Below are positions 35,153 through 45,147 of a stretch of DNA of 64,000 nt, piece by piece; within the stretch, counting starts at the first letter, position 1, and the number at the start of each line of letters is the position of its first letter. The DNA is from Treponema sp. (GTDB lineage: Bacteria > Spirochaetota > Spirochaetia > Treponematales > Breznakiellaceae): NCBI GenBank assembly GCA_031265845.1, contig JAISCC010000153.1:1-64000 (forward strand). Reading direction: 5' to 3'. A program made the position numbers and the translations under genes. Under the pieces are notes generated by a model. That model was given only the letters and a program-made list of their open reading frames with translations. It did no database searches and was not told the origin of the DNA.

Positions 35153-37378
35153 ATGCCCATTGGTTTTGATCAGGAAACAAAAGAATTCCACTTGTACAAC
35201 GGCTCTTTGAGCTATATTATCAAGATTCTTTATACTGGTTCTGTTGGACAGGTCTACTGCGGAGCGCCCCTTGCGCCGCACCGAAGCTATCCTTTTTTAT
35301 CACTGACGGCTTCAGGCGGAGTCTTGCATCCCGATAAAAGCATGGCGCGCTTTGAATATCCTGCTTTCGGAACAGGCGACTACCGGACGCCCGCCTTTGT
35401 TCCCCAGTTTGCGGACGGCTCCACTCTAACCGAGCCGGTGTATCACAGCCACAGGATATACGCCGGAAAGCCGGCGATTCCAGGACTGCCTTCCCTTTAC
35501 ACAGAATGTACCGACGAAGCCGACACCTTGGAGCTAAAACTTTTCGACGAGCTTTTCGGTCTATTCATCATCCTGTACTACACCATTTTTGCAGACCTGC
35601 CGGCAATCGCCCGGCACAGCCGTTTTGTTAATGAAGGAAAAGAGCCGCTCGTATTGCGCAAAGCCATGAGCCTCAACCTTGACCTGCCGGACAACAACTG
35701 GCGTGTGATCAGCGTGAGCGGCGCGTGGGCGCGTGAATTCCAGATAATCGAAAGCCCGCTTGTCGCTGGCTTCCACGGCGTGAAAAGCGCCAAAGGCAAT
35801 TCAGGACATCAGCAGAATCCTTTCTTGATCCTCAAAAGACCTGCCGCCGATGATTCTTCTGGACAAGCCCTCGGCTTTAGTTTGTTGTACTCAGGCAATT
35901 TTACCGCCTCTGTAGAAGGCGATTGCTATAGTTCAAGCCGAGTTCAGCTTGGCGTCAATGACGAAACGTTTTCATGGAAGCTGGAAAAAGGCGCGTTTTT
36001 TGATACGCCGGAAGCCGTCCTTGTGTATTCCGAAAACGGCCTTAACCACCTGTCGCAGGTATTCCATAGCTTGTACCAACGCAGGCTTGCGCGCGGAATA
36101 TGGCGCGATGCAGAAAGACCCGTGTTGCTTAACAACTGGGAAGGGACGTATTTCAATTTCACCGAGCAAAAACTCCTCGCTATGGCCTCTGTCGCCAAAG
36201 AACTCGGCATTGAGCTTTTTGTACTTGATGACGGCTGGTTTGGACAGCGCGACAATGACACTTCTTCTTTAGGCGATTGGTATGCCGACACTCGCAAGCT
36301 TCCCTCCGGCATTGCGGGACTTGCGGAAAAAATCATCACTTTGGGCTTGCAATTCGGTTTGTGGATAGAGCCTGAGATGATCAGCAAAAATAGCCGGCTC
36401 TTTGAACAACATCCAGACTGGGCCATCGGCGTACCCGGGCGTCCCCGCAACGAACAACGCAACCAGTACGTACTGGACATGTCACGGCAGGAAATTGTCG
36501 ACTACATAGCTAAAATTATTTCAGATGTCATTGCCTCGGCCCCTATCTCCTACATTAAGTGGGATATGAACCGGTCTATCACCGAAGCTTTCAGCCTTGC
36601 TCTTGCGCCGGATCGTCAGAGCGAATTCTTCCACCGGTACATCCTTGGCGTCTACGATCTTTACGAGCGCTTGACCACGGCTTTTCCCCACATACTCTTT
36701 GAATCCTGCGCTGGCGGCGGCGGAAGGTTTGATCCGGGCATACTCGCCTTTGCGCCGCAGGGCTGGATCTCGGACAACACCGACGCCGTAGAACGGCTGA
36801 GGATACAGTCTGGCGCAAGTTTGGTGTATCCGCAAAGCTCATGGGGTTCTCATGTTTCGGCTGTTCCCAATCACCAGACCGGAAGAACAACCGCCATTAG
36901 CTTTCGGGCTATGGTCGCCTTTTTCGGTGATCTCGGCTTTGAACTTGATCCTACTACGCTTTCACCGGAAGAAAAAAAACAGATCGCAACGTACATTGAA
37001 TTTTACAAAAGGCATCGGAAGACCTTTCAGTATGGACGCTTCTTCCGTCTTGCCGCGCCTGATCCCGCCTTGTACACGGCGTGGCAGGCATCTTCGGAGG
37101 AAGAAAGCCTAGTTGGTTTTTACAAACTACAGGCGCAGCCAAACCGCGCGCCTGTCCGGTTGCGCCTCGCCAGTCTTGAGCCTGACGCTTTATACACCAT
37201 TTCGCTCTGGGAACAAGGCGGCTTTGAGGCGAACGATAGAACCTATAACTGCGGCTTGCGCGGCGGCGATGAGCTTATGTACGCCGGACTGTCGCTTGAC
37301 ACTACGTATGTTACAAAACAGGGAGATTTTTTCGGCGAGATATTTATCATTAAAAAACGTGAGGAGCAAGAGCCGTAA
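35153..37378 (+). CDS. galA: alpha-galactosidase (GH36)
   Basis: A 741-aa retaining glycosidase that removes alpha-1,6-galactose from raffinose, stachyose or galactomannan side chains. The N-terminal beta-sandwich (to about 330) precedes the TIM barrel. The nucleophile is D471 in YIKWDMNRS; the acid/base aspartate is in WISDNTDAVERLRIQ (D541). FVLDDGWFGQRDND and ESCAGGGGRFDPGIL are further GH36 signatures. Length agrees with the AgaA/RafA group (about 730 aa). No signal peptide is present, so substrates must be imported first. It stands alone under its own promoter with an upstream palindrome; no raffinose transporter is adjacent. Confidence 0.95.
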   Translation: MPIGFDQETKEFHLYNGSLSYIIKILYTGSVGQVYCGAPLAPHRSYPFLSLTASGGVLHPDKSMARFEYPAFGTGDYRTPAFVPQFADGSTLTEPVYHSHRIYAGKPAIPGLPSLYTECTDEADTLELKLFDELFGLFIILYYTIFADLPAIARHSRFVNEGKEPLVLRKAMSLNLDLPDNNWRVISVSGAWAREFQIIESPLVAGFHGVKSAKGNSGHQQNPFLILKRPAADDSSGQALGFSLLYSGNFTASVEGDCYSSSRVQLGVNDETFSWKLEKGAFFDTPEAVLVYSENGLNHLSQVFHSLYQRRLARGIWRDAERPVLLNNWEGTYFNFTEQKLLAMASVAKELGIELFVLDDGWFGQRDNDTSSLGDWYADTRKLPSGIAGLAEKIITLGLQFGLWIEPEMISKNSRLFEQHPDWAIGVPGRPRNEQRNQYVLDMSRQEIVDYIAKIISDVIASAPISYIKWDMNRSITEAFSLALAPDRQSEFFHRYILGVYDLYERLTTAFPHILFESCAGGGGRFDPGILAFAPQGWISDNTDAVERLRIQSGASLVYPQSSWGSHVSAVPNHQTGRTTAISFRAMVAFFGDLGFELDPTTLSPEEKKQIATYIEFYKRHRKTFQYGRFFRLAAPDPALYTAWQASSEEESLVGFYKLQAQPNRAPVRLRLASLEPDALYTISLWEQGGFEANDRTYNCGLRGGDELMYAGLSLDTTYVTKQGDFFGEIFIIKKREEQEP

Positions 37379-37418
37379 ACCGCGAGGCGTATGAGAGAAT
37401 CCGGCGCTTGCAAAATCT

Positions 37419-38255
37419 TTACATTTTCTCCGCCGCGTCTTTCAACGCCGAGTATAGAGACACAAGGCGCGGCGCCATTTCATATTCCGCCAAATCTCCG
37501 GTCAGCACGGTGTCCTTCGCTTCATACGCCGCCACGAGTTCATGAAGCGCGATGGTGAAATCATCAATAAACCGCGTCAAAGGAACGGAATCTATGGCAA
37601 TAGCTTCAGTTTCAAGACCAGTCTGTTTGAGCAGGGATAGCAGTCGCAAGAGTTTTTCCGTGATATGGGAGAAAAGCCTTATGGTTTCCAAAGCCCGTTT
37701 GTCTTTGCCGGTCTGCAAGTCAAGAGGCAGGTCTTCCAAGCGTGAAACGATCTCCGACGCCAACACGTTGCAGTTGAGAATTTCTTGTTTCGGCTCCTCC
37801 AACTCCCTCATCCGTTCTTCCAGCAGTTTTAAGGCGTCGGTTGGGGAAAGCCCCTCGCCCGCTAAACTGGCGTCAACGGATTTTGCGACATCCCATAACC
37901 GCTCTTTAAGAAAACTCGCAGCCGCGCTTGATTCAAAGGCGGCTCGTATCGTTTTTTTCTCTTCAAATGAGGCGTCTTCCGATTCTTCTAATGCGGATTT
38001 TGCATTCATAAGCGCCTCAAGCGCGAAATCCTGCAACGACGAGATGCGTATATCAATAGACTGCAACGCGCTTAATTCCCGTTCAAACGCCACGGGAATG
38101 TCTTCAACACAAAGGGGTTCGGCGTCTAGTATGACGCCGCTGATACGATTGCCCGTACCATCAAGCCAACTTTCTATACCCGCAAGCAAATCGCCTATCG
38201 TTTTTTCATTCTCAAGGACAATTCCGGTGTCTTGTCCATTAATGAGTATTTCCAT
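37419..38255 (-). CDS. hypothetical protein downstream of fliD
   Basis: A 278-aa soluble protein I do not recognise. It begins MEILINGQDTGIVLENEKTIGDLL, a ubiquitin/beta-grasp-like opening, and continues as a largely helical, Glu/Leu-rich chain (ALKLLEERMRELEEPKQE, LRLLSLLKQTGLETEA) with coiled-coil character. There is no signal or membrane segment. The ATG at 38255 overlaps the fliD stop region (TAATATG), so it is in the filament operon; a flagellar export or assembly role is inference. The ORF-track start at 38270 lies inside fliD. Confidence 0.7.
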   Translation of the reverse strand: MEILINGQDTGIVLENEKTIGDLLAGIESWLDGTGNRISGVILDAEPLCVEDIPVAFERELSALQSIDIRISSLQDFALEALMNAKSALEESEDASFEEKKTIRAAFESSAAASFLKERLWDVAKSVDASLAGEGLSPTDALKLLEERMRELEEPKQEILNCNVLASEIVSRLEDLPLDLQTGKDKRALETIRLFSHITEKLLRLLSLLKQTGLETEAIAIDSVPLTRFIDDFTIALHELVAAYEAKDTVLTGDLAEYEMAPRLVSLYSALKDAAEKM

Positions 38256-38256
38256 A

Positions 38257-40305
38257 TTACCTGCCGCCATTGCTGTTTTGCCTGCTGAAATTTTCCAGAG
38301 AATTTGACATTTGCTCCATCCGGTTATAGGCGTTTTCCATCTGGCTGTATTGTATGCGCAATGCGGCTTCTTTTTCCGCGAGTTGTTTGTCTAACGTCGC
38401 TATGCGTTGCTCATCCGCTTTAATGCGGGAGTCAATAGTCGCGGTTCTTATAAAGATAAGTCCGCCGGTTTCCACATAGGGTCTGGTAAGGCTTTCAAGC
38501 GCATACGCCACGCCGCTGTCAACGATAAGATCGCCATTGGAGTCAAAGCCAAAAAGCTGTTGCATTTCGGCAAGGTTCATTTCCAGCGCTTCGTCAAGTT
38601 TTTTTTCGTCAATTTCAAGGTAGCCCCGCAAACGGGACGGATCATAGCCGCTGCTGCCGCCGCTCATGCGCATATCGGTGCCGATGCCGTATTTGGCAAG
38701 CATATCCGTTCCGGTTGCGGTGGGATACGGCGCCGTAGCGGCGTTCTGCGCGGCGTTCTTGTATTGGGTCAGGGTGGAATCTCCGGCGAATGATCCCATA
38801 CGGTCGCGCATCCCCTCTTGCTCTTCTTCCGATAAGTAGGAAAGCTCTTGTACAATGCGGTCGTCATTGCGGGTAAGGACATTGATTTCCGCCATGACTC
38901 TATTGTAATTGCCTACAAAAGTAATGATGGCGTCTTTTATGGTCTCTCTGTCTGCTTCAACCGCTATGCGTACCGGCGTATCGGAGGGTTTTTTTACAGA
39001 TATGGTGATGCCAGGCAAGAGGTCGTCAATGGTATTGGTTGCGCGGGACACATTGATTCCATCCATGGAGACAACCGCGTCTTGTGCGACGGAAACAGGA
39101 TTCACCGGCTTATAGTTGATGGGATCGCTTGGATCCATGAGTTGGATGCGCTGAAGCGATACGTCGCGGTGTGTATTTTTATTGGCGATGTTGAGGGATA
39201 CAACGGTTTTGCCGATCTCGGAATCGGGAATCTGAAAGGAAATCCGCGTAAAGCCGTCCGCATCCTCTATCGGCGCAAGCTCTATATTCGTACCATCCGA
39301 AAAAGTCAGGGACAACACGTTCATGTCGTCAATACGCTCAGGCGGTTCAGGCGGTTTCCATTCAGGAATGGGAACCGAAGAAGGAGCGCTGTCAATGACA
39401 ATGCCATTGAATGTTACAGAACCCGTATTAGGTATGGAAGGTCCAGGCGGAGGCTCCACTTGAGGCGGAGGCTCGGTCGGAAGGACTTTTACAGCCGTCT
39501 CAAAAAAGATCGTCAAACCCTGGCTCACGACCGTATTGTCAGGAAAAGCGATGGAAGCGTCGCCTGTCGCGCTTACTTTGATGCTGTCATTATCAACAAC
39601 GGCCAACTGCGCCGCCGCCTGTTGTCCATTCTGCCCCGCATCTTCATCGCCTCCATCAAGGAGTGTTATGGCGACATCTTGCAAGTTGATCTGTTGTTCC
39701 AATATGCCGCTTTTGAGCGCCAAATCCAATGCCGCATCGGAAAAAACGAGATTATTCTCCCCTCCGGTGATTTTTGATTCGATAAGGAGGGATTTTTTCC
39801 CACTCTGCACCGTTACAAAACTTGCCTCTATCTTGCCTTTGCCTCGGCGGTTAAGCGCGTCGACAAAATCTTTGAGAGAACCGCCCTTGAAATCAAACGA
39901 GATATGCTCCGGCCCTGAATCAAAGGTATAAACGCCCGCTTCTACCACAAACGAATCATCTAAAGGCGGTGAAAGAAACCGGTCTGCCTGCGCAATTTGT
40001 TTGACCGTGAATTCCTTTGTCTGGGGCGCGGTTTGTCGTACCGCGCTGCCTGTCAACACCGAAGCGTCCGAAGAGGTGATGACGCGGTCGTTAAAAGGGT
40101 TTTGAAAAGAATAAAGCTGGCGGGCGCTGTCCCGCAGGGAAACCATGCGCCTGTTTACATCTTGCCAATAGGTCTTTTGCGCTTGCAGGCGTTCTTTTTC
40201 CTGCTCCGAGCGATCCCGTGGGATACGCTCTATTTTCATGAGACCTTCTACAATTCTGTCGGTGTTGAACCGGCTTGAAACGCCGGGCATGTAAACATCT
40301 GACAC
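38257..40305 (-). CDS. fliD: flagellar filament cap protein FliD
   Basis: A 682-aa filament cap (hook-associated protein 2), which promotes folding of flagellin at the tip; in spirochaetes this happens in the periplasm. The N-terminal FliD_N region (VSSRFNTDRIVEGLMKIERIP, SFQNPFNDRVITSSD) and the C-terminal FliD_C region (LSYLSEEEQEGMRDRM, DPSRLRGYLEIDEKKLDEAL, ending QYSMENAYNRMEQMSNSLENF) are clear. The middle holds a Pro-rich insert (PPPQVEPPPGPSIP) and extra beta domains, making it longer than enteric FliD (about 470 aa). It probably starts at a GTG whose G is shared with the flaG TAG; an internal ATG 15 nt later is the alternative. Confidence 0.9.
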   Translation of the reverse strand: MSDVYMPGVSSRFNTDRIVEGLMKIERIPRDRSEQEKERLQAQKTYWQDVNRRMVSLRDSARQLYSFQNPFNDRVITSSDASVLTGSAVRQTAPQTKEFTVKQIAQADRFLSPPLDDSFVVEAGVYTFDSGPEHISFDFKGGSLKDFVDALNRRGKGKIEASFVTVQSGKKSLLIESKITGGENNLVFSDAALDLALKSGILEQQINLQDVAITLLDGGDEDAGQNGQQAAAQLAVVDNDSIKVSATGDASIAFPDNTVVSQGLTIFFETAVKVLPTEPPPQVEPPPGPSIPNTGSVTFNGIVIDSAPSSVPIPEWKPPEPPERIDDMNVLSLTFSDGTNIELAPIEDADGFTRISFQIPDSEIGKTVVSLNIANKNTHRDVSLQRIQLMDPSDPINYKPVNPVSVAQDAVVSMDGINVSRATNTIDDLLPGITISVKKPSDTPVRIAVEADRETIKDAIITFVGNYNRVMAEINVLTRNDDRIVQELSYLSEEEQEGMRDRMGSFAGDSTLTQYKNAAQNAATAPYPTATGTDMLAKYGIGTDMRMSGGSSGYDPSRLRGYLEIDEKKLDEALEMNLAEMQQLFGFDSNGDLIVDSGVAYALESLTRPYVETGGLIFIRTATIDSRIKADEQRIATLDKQLAEKEAALRIQYSQMENAYNRMEQMSNSLENFSRQNSNGGR

Positions 40306-40661
40306 TATATAAACTCGTCAAATAAAACGCCTATGGTTTCTGTGATTTTACCATGAAGTCTGCGCAATTCTTTCGGCGGCAGGACATTCACCACTTCGCC
40401 GGTTTCAGGATCAATCACCCTGACGAGGATCTCATGGGATTTATGATCCACAATAAATTTAAGTTTTTTATTCAGCGTAAAACTTATTCGTTCCAAATCT
40501 TTCGCCGCTTTATCAACATCTAACGGCTCCATTTTCTCATGGGTCATGGACAAATCCGGCTTATAATCCTTTACCGCTGAAATTTTCTGGCTCGTCGCTC
40601 TGATTAGAGCCAACTGTGCGCCACCGCTTCCTTGCGTATACGCTGATATTTGCAGATTCAT
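40305..40661 (-). CDS. flaG: flagellar protein FlaG
   Basis: A 118-aa protein of the FlaG family, which affects flagellar filament length. The conserved core is LNKKLKFIVDHKSHEILVRVIDPETGEVVNVLPP, followed by ELRRLHGKITETIG. The N-terminus is polar and probably unstructured. The start at 40661 (MNLQISAYTQG) has AAAGGAG upstream; the ORF track begins at 40790 in non-coding sequence. It lies between flaB and fliD, as is common. Confidence 0.9.
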   Translation of the reverse strand: MNLQISAYTQGSGGAQLALIRATSQKISAVKDYKPDLSMTHEKMEPLDVDKAAKDLERISFTLNKKLKFIVDHKSHEILVRVIDPETGEVVNVLPPKELRRLHGKITETIGVLFDEFI

Positions 40662-40813
40662 AGCGTATCTCCTTTTATTTTTTAAATTTTCGGCTGTTTT
40701 CCGCAAAAACTCAAGAGCAACCCCAAAAACATCATTTTCAGAGTTGCTCTTGTTATAAAGAGACGACATCCAGAAGTCTCTTCTACGCATTATATTTTTT
40801 TAATAAAGAGCGG

Positions 40814-41638
40814 CTATAAAAGTTGCGTCGCCGCCTGAGGCTGCATATTAGCTTGCGCAAGAAGCGCCATTCCTGTACGCGTTAGAATAGAATTTTTCGT
40901 GTACAGCACGGTTTCAGCGGCGATATTCGTATCCCGTATGCGTGATTCGGCGCTCTGCAAGTTTTCCGCGCCAATTTGAACGCCGCCGACGGCCAATTCA
41001 AGCCTGTTTTGGAAACCTCCCAGATCGGCTCGTTGTTTGGAAACTATATGCAACGCATCGTCCAGCGTCTTGATAGCGTCGTTCGCTTCATCGGCGGATG
41101 TAAGCTTAAGACCATCAATACCAAGCGCCTGCGCGTTCATATTTTCCACATAAAAACGCTCGTTCTGGTTTTCATTGGCGCCAACTTGAATCTGCATAAC
41201 TGTCGATGATTCTCTGCCAAATGTGCCGGTTAAAAGTATCATCCCATTAAATTGGGCATGAGACGCGATCCGGTTCACTTCATCAACAAGCTGGGAAACT
41301 TCAACCTGAATCTGCTCACGGTCATCCTCGGTGTAAATGCCGTTCGCCGCCTGCACGGAAAGCTCTCTCAGCCGGTGCAGGATATCTTGGGTTTCCTGAA
41401 GGTACCCCTCGGTTGTCTGGATAAAAGACACGCCGTTCTGGATATTTCTGTCCGCCTGATTCAAACCACGTATCTGACTTCGGAGTTTCTCGGAAACCGC
41501 AAGTCCCGACGCATCATCGGCGGCTTTGTTTATCCGCTCTCCCGAACTAAGTTTCTCAATATTGCCGTTTATCTGATTTTGTACAATACCTAATGCGCGG
41601 TCGGCGAATTGAGCGCTTAAATTATGATTTATTATCAT
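40814..41638 (-). CDS. flaB: flagellin FlaB (core filament), copy 2
   Basis: A 274-aa flagellin of the spirochaete periplasmic core type. It starts [20 protein letters not shown] and has the D0/D1 signature [20 protein letters not shown] and [16 protein letters not shown] short variable centre follows, then the C-terminal D1/D0 segment [19 protein letters not shown] and [17 protein letters not shown]. The short D2/D3-less design is typical of FlaB. The start at 41638 follows GGGGGA; 15 residues of the ORF-track start are excluded. It is closely similar to the upstream flagellin but diverges in the centre, giving a multi-flagellin filament. Confidence 0.94.
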   Translation of the reverse strand: MIINHNLSAQFADRALGIVQNQINGNIEKLSSGERINKAADDASGLAVSEKLRSQIRGLNQADRNIQNGVSFIQTTEGYLQETQDILHRLRELSVQAANGIYTEDDREQIQVEVSQLVDEVNRIASHAQFNGMILLTGTFGRESSTVMQIQVGANENQNERFYVENMNAQALGIDGLKLTSADEANDAIKTLDDALHIVSKQRADLGGFQNRLELAVGGVQIGAENLQSAESRIRDTNIAAETVLYTKNSILTRTGMALLAQANMQPQAATQLL

Positions 41639-41720
41639 TATTTCCCCCTGCAATAACAAAAAGGATCGCCTGTCAAGTTCCACTTAGTCAAAAAGCATAC
41701 ACTTTTCAATCACCCAGCTT

Positions 41721-41747
41721 TTAGCTGGACAAATAACAACCAGCTAA
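41721..41747. promoter_or_regulatory. inverted repeat between the two flagellin genes
   Basis: TTAGCTGG and CCAGCTAA around an 11-nt spacer, 83 nt upstream of the second flagellin start. It could be an operator or a leader hairpin. Confidence 0.4.
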
Positions 41748-41805
41748 GCCGACCATTATTCACTTGACAAACGATCCATCATGCACTGCATACACCCTCT
41801 GTAAA

Positions 41806-41840
41806 CCGTACGGCTCCGCCGTAGAGGCGAAACCGTACGG
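41806..41840 (-). terminator. hairpin after the first flagellin gene
   Basis: CCGTACGG arms continue as TTTCGCC / GGCGGAG (two wobbles) to a 15-bp stem with a 5-nt loop, 17 nt after the stop at 41857. The T-run is weak, so partial read-through to the second flagellin gene is possible. Confidence 0.55.
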
Positions 41841-41856
41841 GGGTTACGCCGCCCGC

Positions 41857-42699
41857 TTATTGAAGCAGTGAAAGAACAGAGTTGGACCTCTGATTTGCCT
41901 GGGCAAGCAACGCGGTGCCGGACTGGGACAGAATCTGGTTCCTGGTGTACGCGACAGTTTCCGCAGCAATGCTGGTGTCGCGGATACGGGATTCGGAAGC
42001 CTGAAGGTTTTCCGCGCCGATGTCAATGCCACGAATAGCATGTTCCAGACGATTCTGGTATGCGCCGAGATCAGCCCGTTGTTTGCTGATGATCTTGAGG
42101 GCGCTGTCAAGCGTGCCGATAGCGGCGTTCGCATCATCCGCGCTCTGGAGGGAGATCGGTCCCTGATCGCCGCCAAGCCCGAGGGAGCCTGCGGTTATCT
42201 CACCAATAAAGACCTGCTCGCGCTGATCAATGTTGGCTCCGATATGGAAGTACATGCTGTCCTCGCCGCCTTCCTGGGCATAGCGTCCGGTAAGCATGTT
42301 CAAACCGTTGAACTGGGCGTGGGAAGCGATGCGGTTCACTTCATCAACAAGCTGGGAAACTTCAACCTGAATCTGCTCGCGATCATCGGCGGTATAAATG
42401 CCGTTGGCGCTCTGCACCGCGAGTTCGCGGAGGCGTTGCACAATGTCCTGGCTTTCCTGTAGGTAACCTTCAGTTGTCTGAATGAAGGAAATGCCGTCCA
42501 AGGCATTGGCGGATGCGCGGTTCAAACCGCGGATCTGGCTGCGAAGTTTTTCAGAAACAGCGAGACCGGAAGCATCATCGCCAGCGCGATTAATGCGAAG
42601 TCCGGAAGAAAGTTTCTCGATGTTTTTGTTAATAGAAGTTTGGGTAATACCCAGAGAGCGATCAGCGAACTGAGCGCTTAAGTTGTGGTTGATGATCAT
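41857..42699 (-). CDS. flaB: flagellin FlaB (core filament), copy 1
   Basis: A 280-aa flagellin. It starts [20 protein letters not shown] and has [20 protein letters not shown], a short variable centre with [19 protein letters not shown], and the C-terminal [19 protein letters not shown] ending in SNSVLSLLQ. It forms, with the second FlaB, the core of the periplasmic filament. The start at 42699 follows AGGAGG; the ORF-track start at 42741 is 14 codons too early. A strong promoter lies about 90 nt upstream and a hairpin follows the stop, so it can be transcribed alone at a high level. Confidence 0.95.
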   Translation of the reverse strand: MIINHNLSAQFADRSLGITQTSINKNIEKLSSGLRINRAGDDASGLAVSEKLRSQIRGLNRASANALDGISFIQTTEGYLQESQDIVQRLRELAVQSANGIYTADDREQIQVEVSQLVDEVNRIASHAQFNGLNMLTGRYAQEGGEDSMYFHIGANIDQREQVFIGEITAGSLGLGGDQGPISLQSADDANAAIGTLDSALKIISKQRADLGAYQNRLEHAIRGIDIGAENLQASESRIRDTSIAAETVAYTRNQILSQSGTALLAQANQRSNSVLSLLQ

Positions 42700-42790
42700 A
42701 ATCATCCTCCCTGAAAGAATGTACCGGCAACATCCGTGCAACCGGTAGGGATTAAGACCAAAGGTCTTTTATTTCATCCCTTATGTTATA

Positions 42791-42819
42791 AATATAACAT
42801 TACTAGATTTTTTTTGCAA
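42791..42819 (-). promoter_or_regulatory. sigma-70-like promoter of the flagellin gene
   Basis: On the minus strand, TTGCAA (42814-42819), a 17-nt A-rich spacer and TATATT (42791-42796). The leader of about 90 nt contains the small hairpin AAGACC-TTT-GGTCTT. It is not of sigma-28 form (TAAA-N15-GCCGATAA). Confidence 0.62.
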
Positions 42820-43110
42820 GCCGTCTATTTAATTTTTTTTGTTTTTTTACGCTTTTTTTGCGCCGCAAAATTTTTTTTGCGTAAAATACGGCGTTTACGC
42901 CTTCTCATTCCACACTTAACGCGCTTCGTTCTTTATGATATAGTTAAAAAGCTTTCATATTCAAGATGGAAAGGCGGCGCAAAGTGGCGGCGTGTCGTTC
43001 ATGTATCTCGTTTCGCAAGGAATATTATGCAAACTGTGGCGCGCTAACGCCGTTTTTTCGCCAGCGGCGTTGTGTCCATACATTTCAATGAAGCGATTAG
43101 GCGGAAAATA
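42820..43110. other. T-rich intergenic stretch
   Basis: About 290 nt between the flagellin promoter and the YitT gene, with long T runs around 42830-42880. No gene or RNA is supported. Confidence 0.4.
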
Positions 43111-44049
43111 ATGAATAATAGTGAAGAAAACAAAAAAACTGCGGGCGCCCTGCGCCAATTCACGATGTTTGCTCCGTTGCGCAAGTCTACGATACATCTG
43201 GCAAAACGAATGACGCTGGTTGTCGCCGGCGCCACGCTGATGGCGTTTAACATCAATACGTTTGTGTATGCGGGGGGGCTTGTACCGGGCGGCTTTACCG
43301 GACTTACGCTACTTACTTTGGAAGTTTTCGAGCAGTTTTTCCATATACACCTGCCTTTCAGCGTTGTACTCTACCTGTTGAATGTGGCGCCGGCGGTCGT
43401 CTGCTTCAAGCTCATCGGGAAACGTTTCACCCTGCTCTCCGTGTTGATGGTGATTGTCTGCGGATTTTTGACGGACTGGATGCCGAAGCTGTTCACTGAT
43501 CTTATCAAACTGCACGATCCCCTGCTTTCAGCGGTTTTCGGCGGAATTTTGAACGCGATGTCGATAAGCTTGTGCCTGTTCGCCGACGCCACGAGTGGAG
43601 GCACGGATTTTATCGCCGTTTTTATTTCCGAAAAATACGGCAAGGATGCATGGAACTACATCTTCACGGGCAACTGTGTGATACTCGTCCTTGCCGCATC
43701 CCTCTTTTCATTGGATAAAGCGCTCTATTCGATTATTTTTCAGTTTGCCACAACCGTCGCGCTCGCTTCTTTTTACCACGGATATCAACAGAAGACCTTG
43801 CTCATCATCACCAGCAAACCAGACGAGATATACCATCTTATCCGCGACAAGACCCGGCACGACGCGACAGCCATCAAAGGCGTAGGCATGTACCGTATGG
43901 CTGAAAAAACGTTGCTCTATTCGGTGGTCGCGGCGAACGAAGACGCATTTCTCACCGCCGCCATCAAAGAAATTGATACGGACGCCTTCATCAACATATT
44001 AAAAACCGAGCAGATAAAAGGAAGGTTTTACAAGCCGCCCAAAGATTAA
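43111..44049 (+). CDS. YitT-family membrane protein (DUF161/DUF2179)
   Basis: A 312-aa membrane protein. After a polar N-terminus, five hydrophobic segments (TLMAFNINTFVYAGGLVPGG, LPFSVVLYLLNVAPAVV, LLSVLMVIVCGFLTDW, LSAVFGGILNAMSISL, CVILVLAASLFSLDKALYSI) match the DUF161 repeats. The cytoplasmic DUF2179 domain follows (TLLIITSKPDEIYHLIRDKTRHDATAIKGVGMY). The GGLVPGGFTG and DATSGGTDF motifs are characteristic. The family is widespread but of unknown function. The ATG at 43111 follows AGGCGG; the ORF-track GTG at 43072 is less likely. Confidence 0.88.
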   Translation: MNNSEENKKTAGALRQFTMFAPLRKSTIHLAKRMTLVVAGATLMAFNINTFVYAGGLVPGGFTGLTLLTLEVFEQFFHIHLPFSVVLYLLNVAPAVVCFKLIGKRFTLLSVLMVIVCGFLTDWMPKLFTDLIKLHDPLLSAVFGGILNAMSISLCLFADATSGGTDFIAVFISEKYGKDAWNYIFTGNCVILVLAASLFSLDKALYSIIFQFATTVALASFYHGYQQKTLLIITSKPDEIYHLIRDKTRHDATAIKGVGMYRMAEKTLLYSVVAANEDAFLTAAIKEIDTDAFINILKTEQIKGRFYKPPKD

Positions 44050-44103
44050 CGCCGAGCGGCTTGTTTTACATACATGCGCGACGCTTCTTCCAAAAGAGGC
44101 GCA

Positions 44104-44133
44104 TTGCCTTTGACAGTCTGTTTATGGTATACT
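44104..44133 (+). promoter_or_regulatory. promoter of the radical SAM gene, apparently leaderless
   Basis: TTGCCT (44104-44109), an 18-nt spacer and TATACT (44128-44133), then six nucleotides and the GTG at 44140. The nearby TTGACA (44110) is too close to this -10 to serve as its -35. Confidence 0.48.
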
Positions 44134-44139
44134 GATTGT

Positions 44140-45093
44140 GTGAACGACGCCTTATCTTCATACAAAAACTGCCGTCTCTGTCCCCGTGGATGCGGCGTTG
44201 ACCGTTTGGCTGGAAACAAGGGCTTTTGCGGAGAAACGGCGGCGCTCCGCATCGCCGCCGCCGCCATCCACCGGGGAGAAGAGCCGCCCATTACAGGAGT
44301 CGGGGGTTCCGGCGCAATCTTTGTGAGCGGGTGCGCTCTCCAGTGCGCATTTTGTCAGAACTATCAGATTTCTCAACAAGGTATGGGAAAAATCGTGACC
44401 GAAGCTGAATTTGCGCGGATATGCCTTGCGCTTCAAGAGAAACACGCGGAAAATATCAACATCGTCACCGGAAGCCATGTCGCTCCAGCTCTTGCCGCCG
44501 GAATACGAGCCGCCCGGAAGCAAGGCTTGGTCATTCCGGTTCTATGGAATTCTTCTGGCTATGAAACGCTCGAAGCCCTGTCTCTGCTTGAAGATGTGAT
44601 CGATGCGTACCTGCCAGATTTAAAGACCCTTGATTCCGCACTGGCAGAGCGCTTTTTCAAAGCCGCAGATTACGGCGAGGTCGCGTCAGCCGCGATAAAG
44701 AAAACGCTCGAATTTCGAAACCTCCGCTATGAGGGAGCCGTCCTGCGTTCAGGCGTCATTGTACGGCACCTTGTGTTGCCCGGACATCTTGATTCTACGC
44801 GGGATGTCCTTCACTGGTTTGCGGAAAATGCCATGGGAAAAGGCTTGCTTTCGCTCATGATGCAGTACACGCCGGTCCGTAACGGAGATATACCCGACCG
44901 CTCTGTCCATGAAGCGGAATACGAGACTGTTCTCTGCTGGCTTGACGAATTCGGCATAGAAGACGGCTTTTATCAGGAATTGACGCCGGACATGTCCGCA
45001 GGCAACGAGTGGCTGCCCGATTTCAACCGCGTCAATTCTTTTTCTTCGAAACTGTCAACGCCGGTCTGGCACTGGCGCGTGGGGTTTGTGTGA
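44140..45093 (+). CDS. radical SAM protein (pyruvate formate-lyase-activating-enzyme-like)
   Basis: A 317-aa radical S-adenosylmethionine enzyme. The cluster motif is C-x3-C-x2-C: C65, C69 and C72 in VSGCALQCAFCQNYQIS. A second cysteine set at the N-terminus (CRLCPRGCGVD, GFCGE) is typical of the 'putative PFL-activating enzyme' group (COG1313). The barrel has SGYETLEALSLLEDVIDAYLPDLK, and VRHLVLPGHLDSTRDVL is conserved in the group. The substrate is not known; glycyl-radical activation has not been shown for this subgroup. The ORF-track start at 44074 adds 22 residues without family likeness, and a -10 box ends 6 nt before the GTG at 44140, which favours the later start. Confidence 0.85.
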   Translation: MNDALSSYKNCRLCPRGCGVDRLAGNKGFCGETAALRIAAAAIHRGEEPPITGVGGSGAIFVSGCALQCAFCQNYQISQQGMGKIVTEAEFARICLALQEKHAENINIVTGSHVAPALAAGIRAARKQGLVIPVLWNSSGYETLEALSLLEDVIDAYLPDLKTLDSALAERFFKAADYGEVASAAIKKTLEFRNLRYEGAVLRSGVIVRHLVLPGHLDSTRDVLHWFAENAMGKGLLSLMMQYTPVRNGDIPDRSVHEAEYETVLCWLDEFGIEDGFYQELTPDMSAGNEWLPDFNRVNSFSSKLSTPVWHWRVGFV

Positions 45094-45147
45094 TGCGGCG
45101 CCTAAATGCGCGAGGCGCGTTTTTAAGGCCGATCTCCGCATCGCCCT

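Noticed and set aside
44110-44133. TTGACA with TATACT before the radical SAM gene as a consensus promoter
   Set aside because: The spacing is only 12 nt; a weaker TTGCCT at 18 nt is used in the annotation instead.
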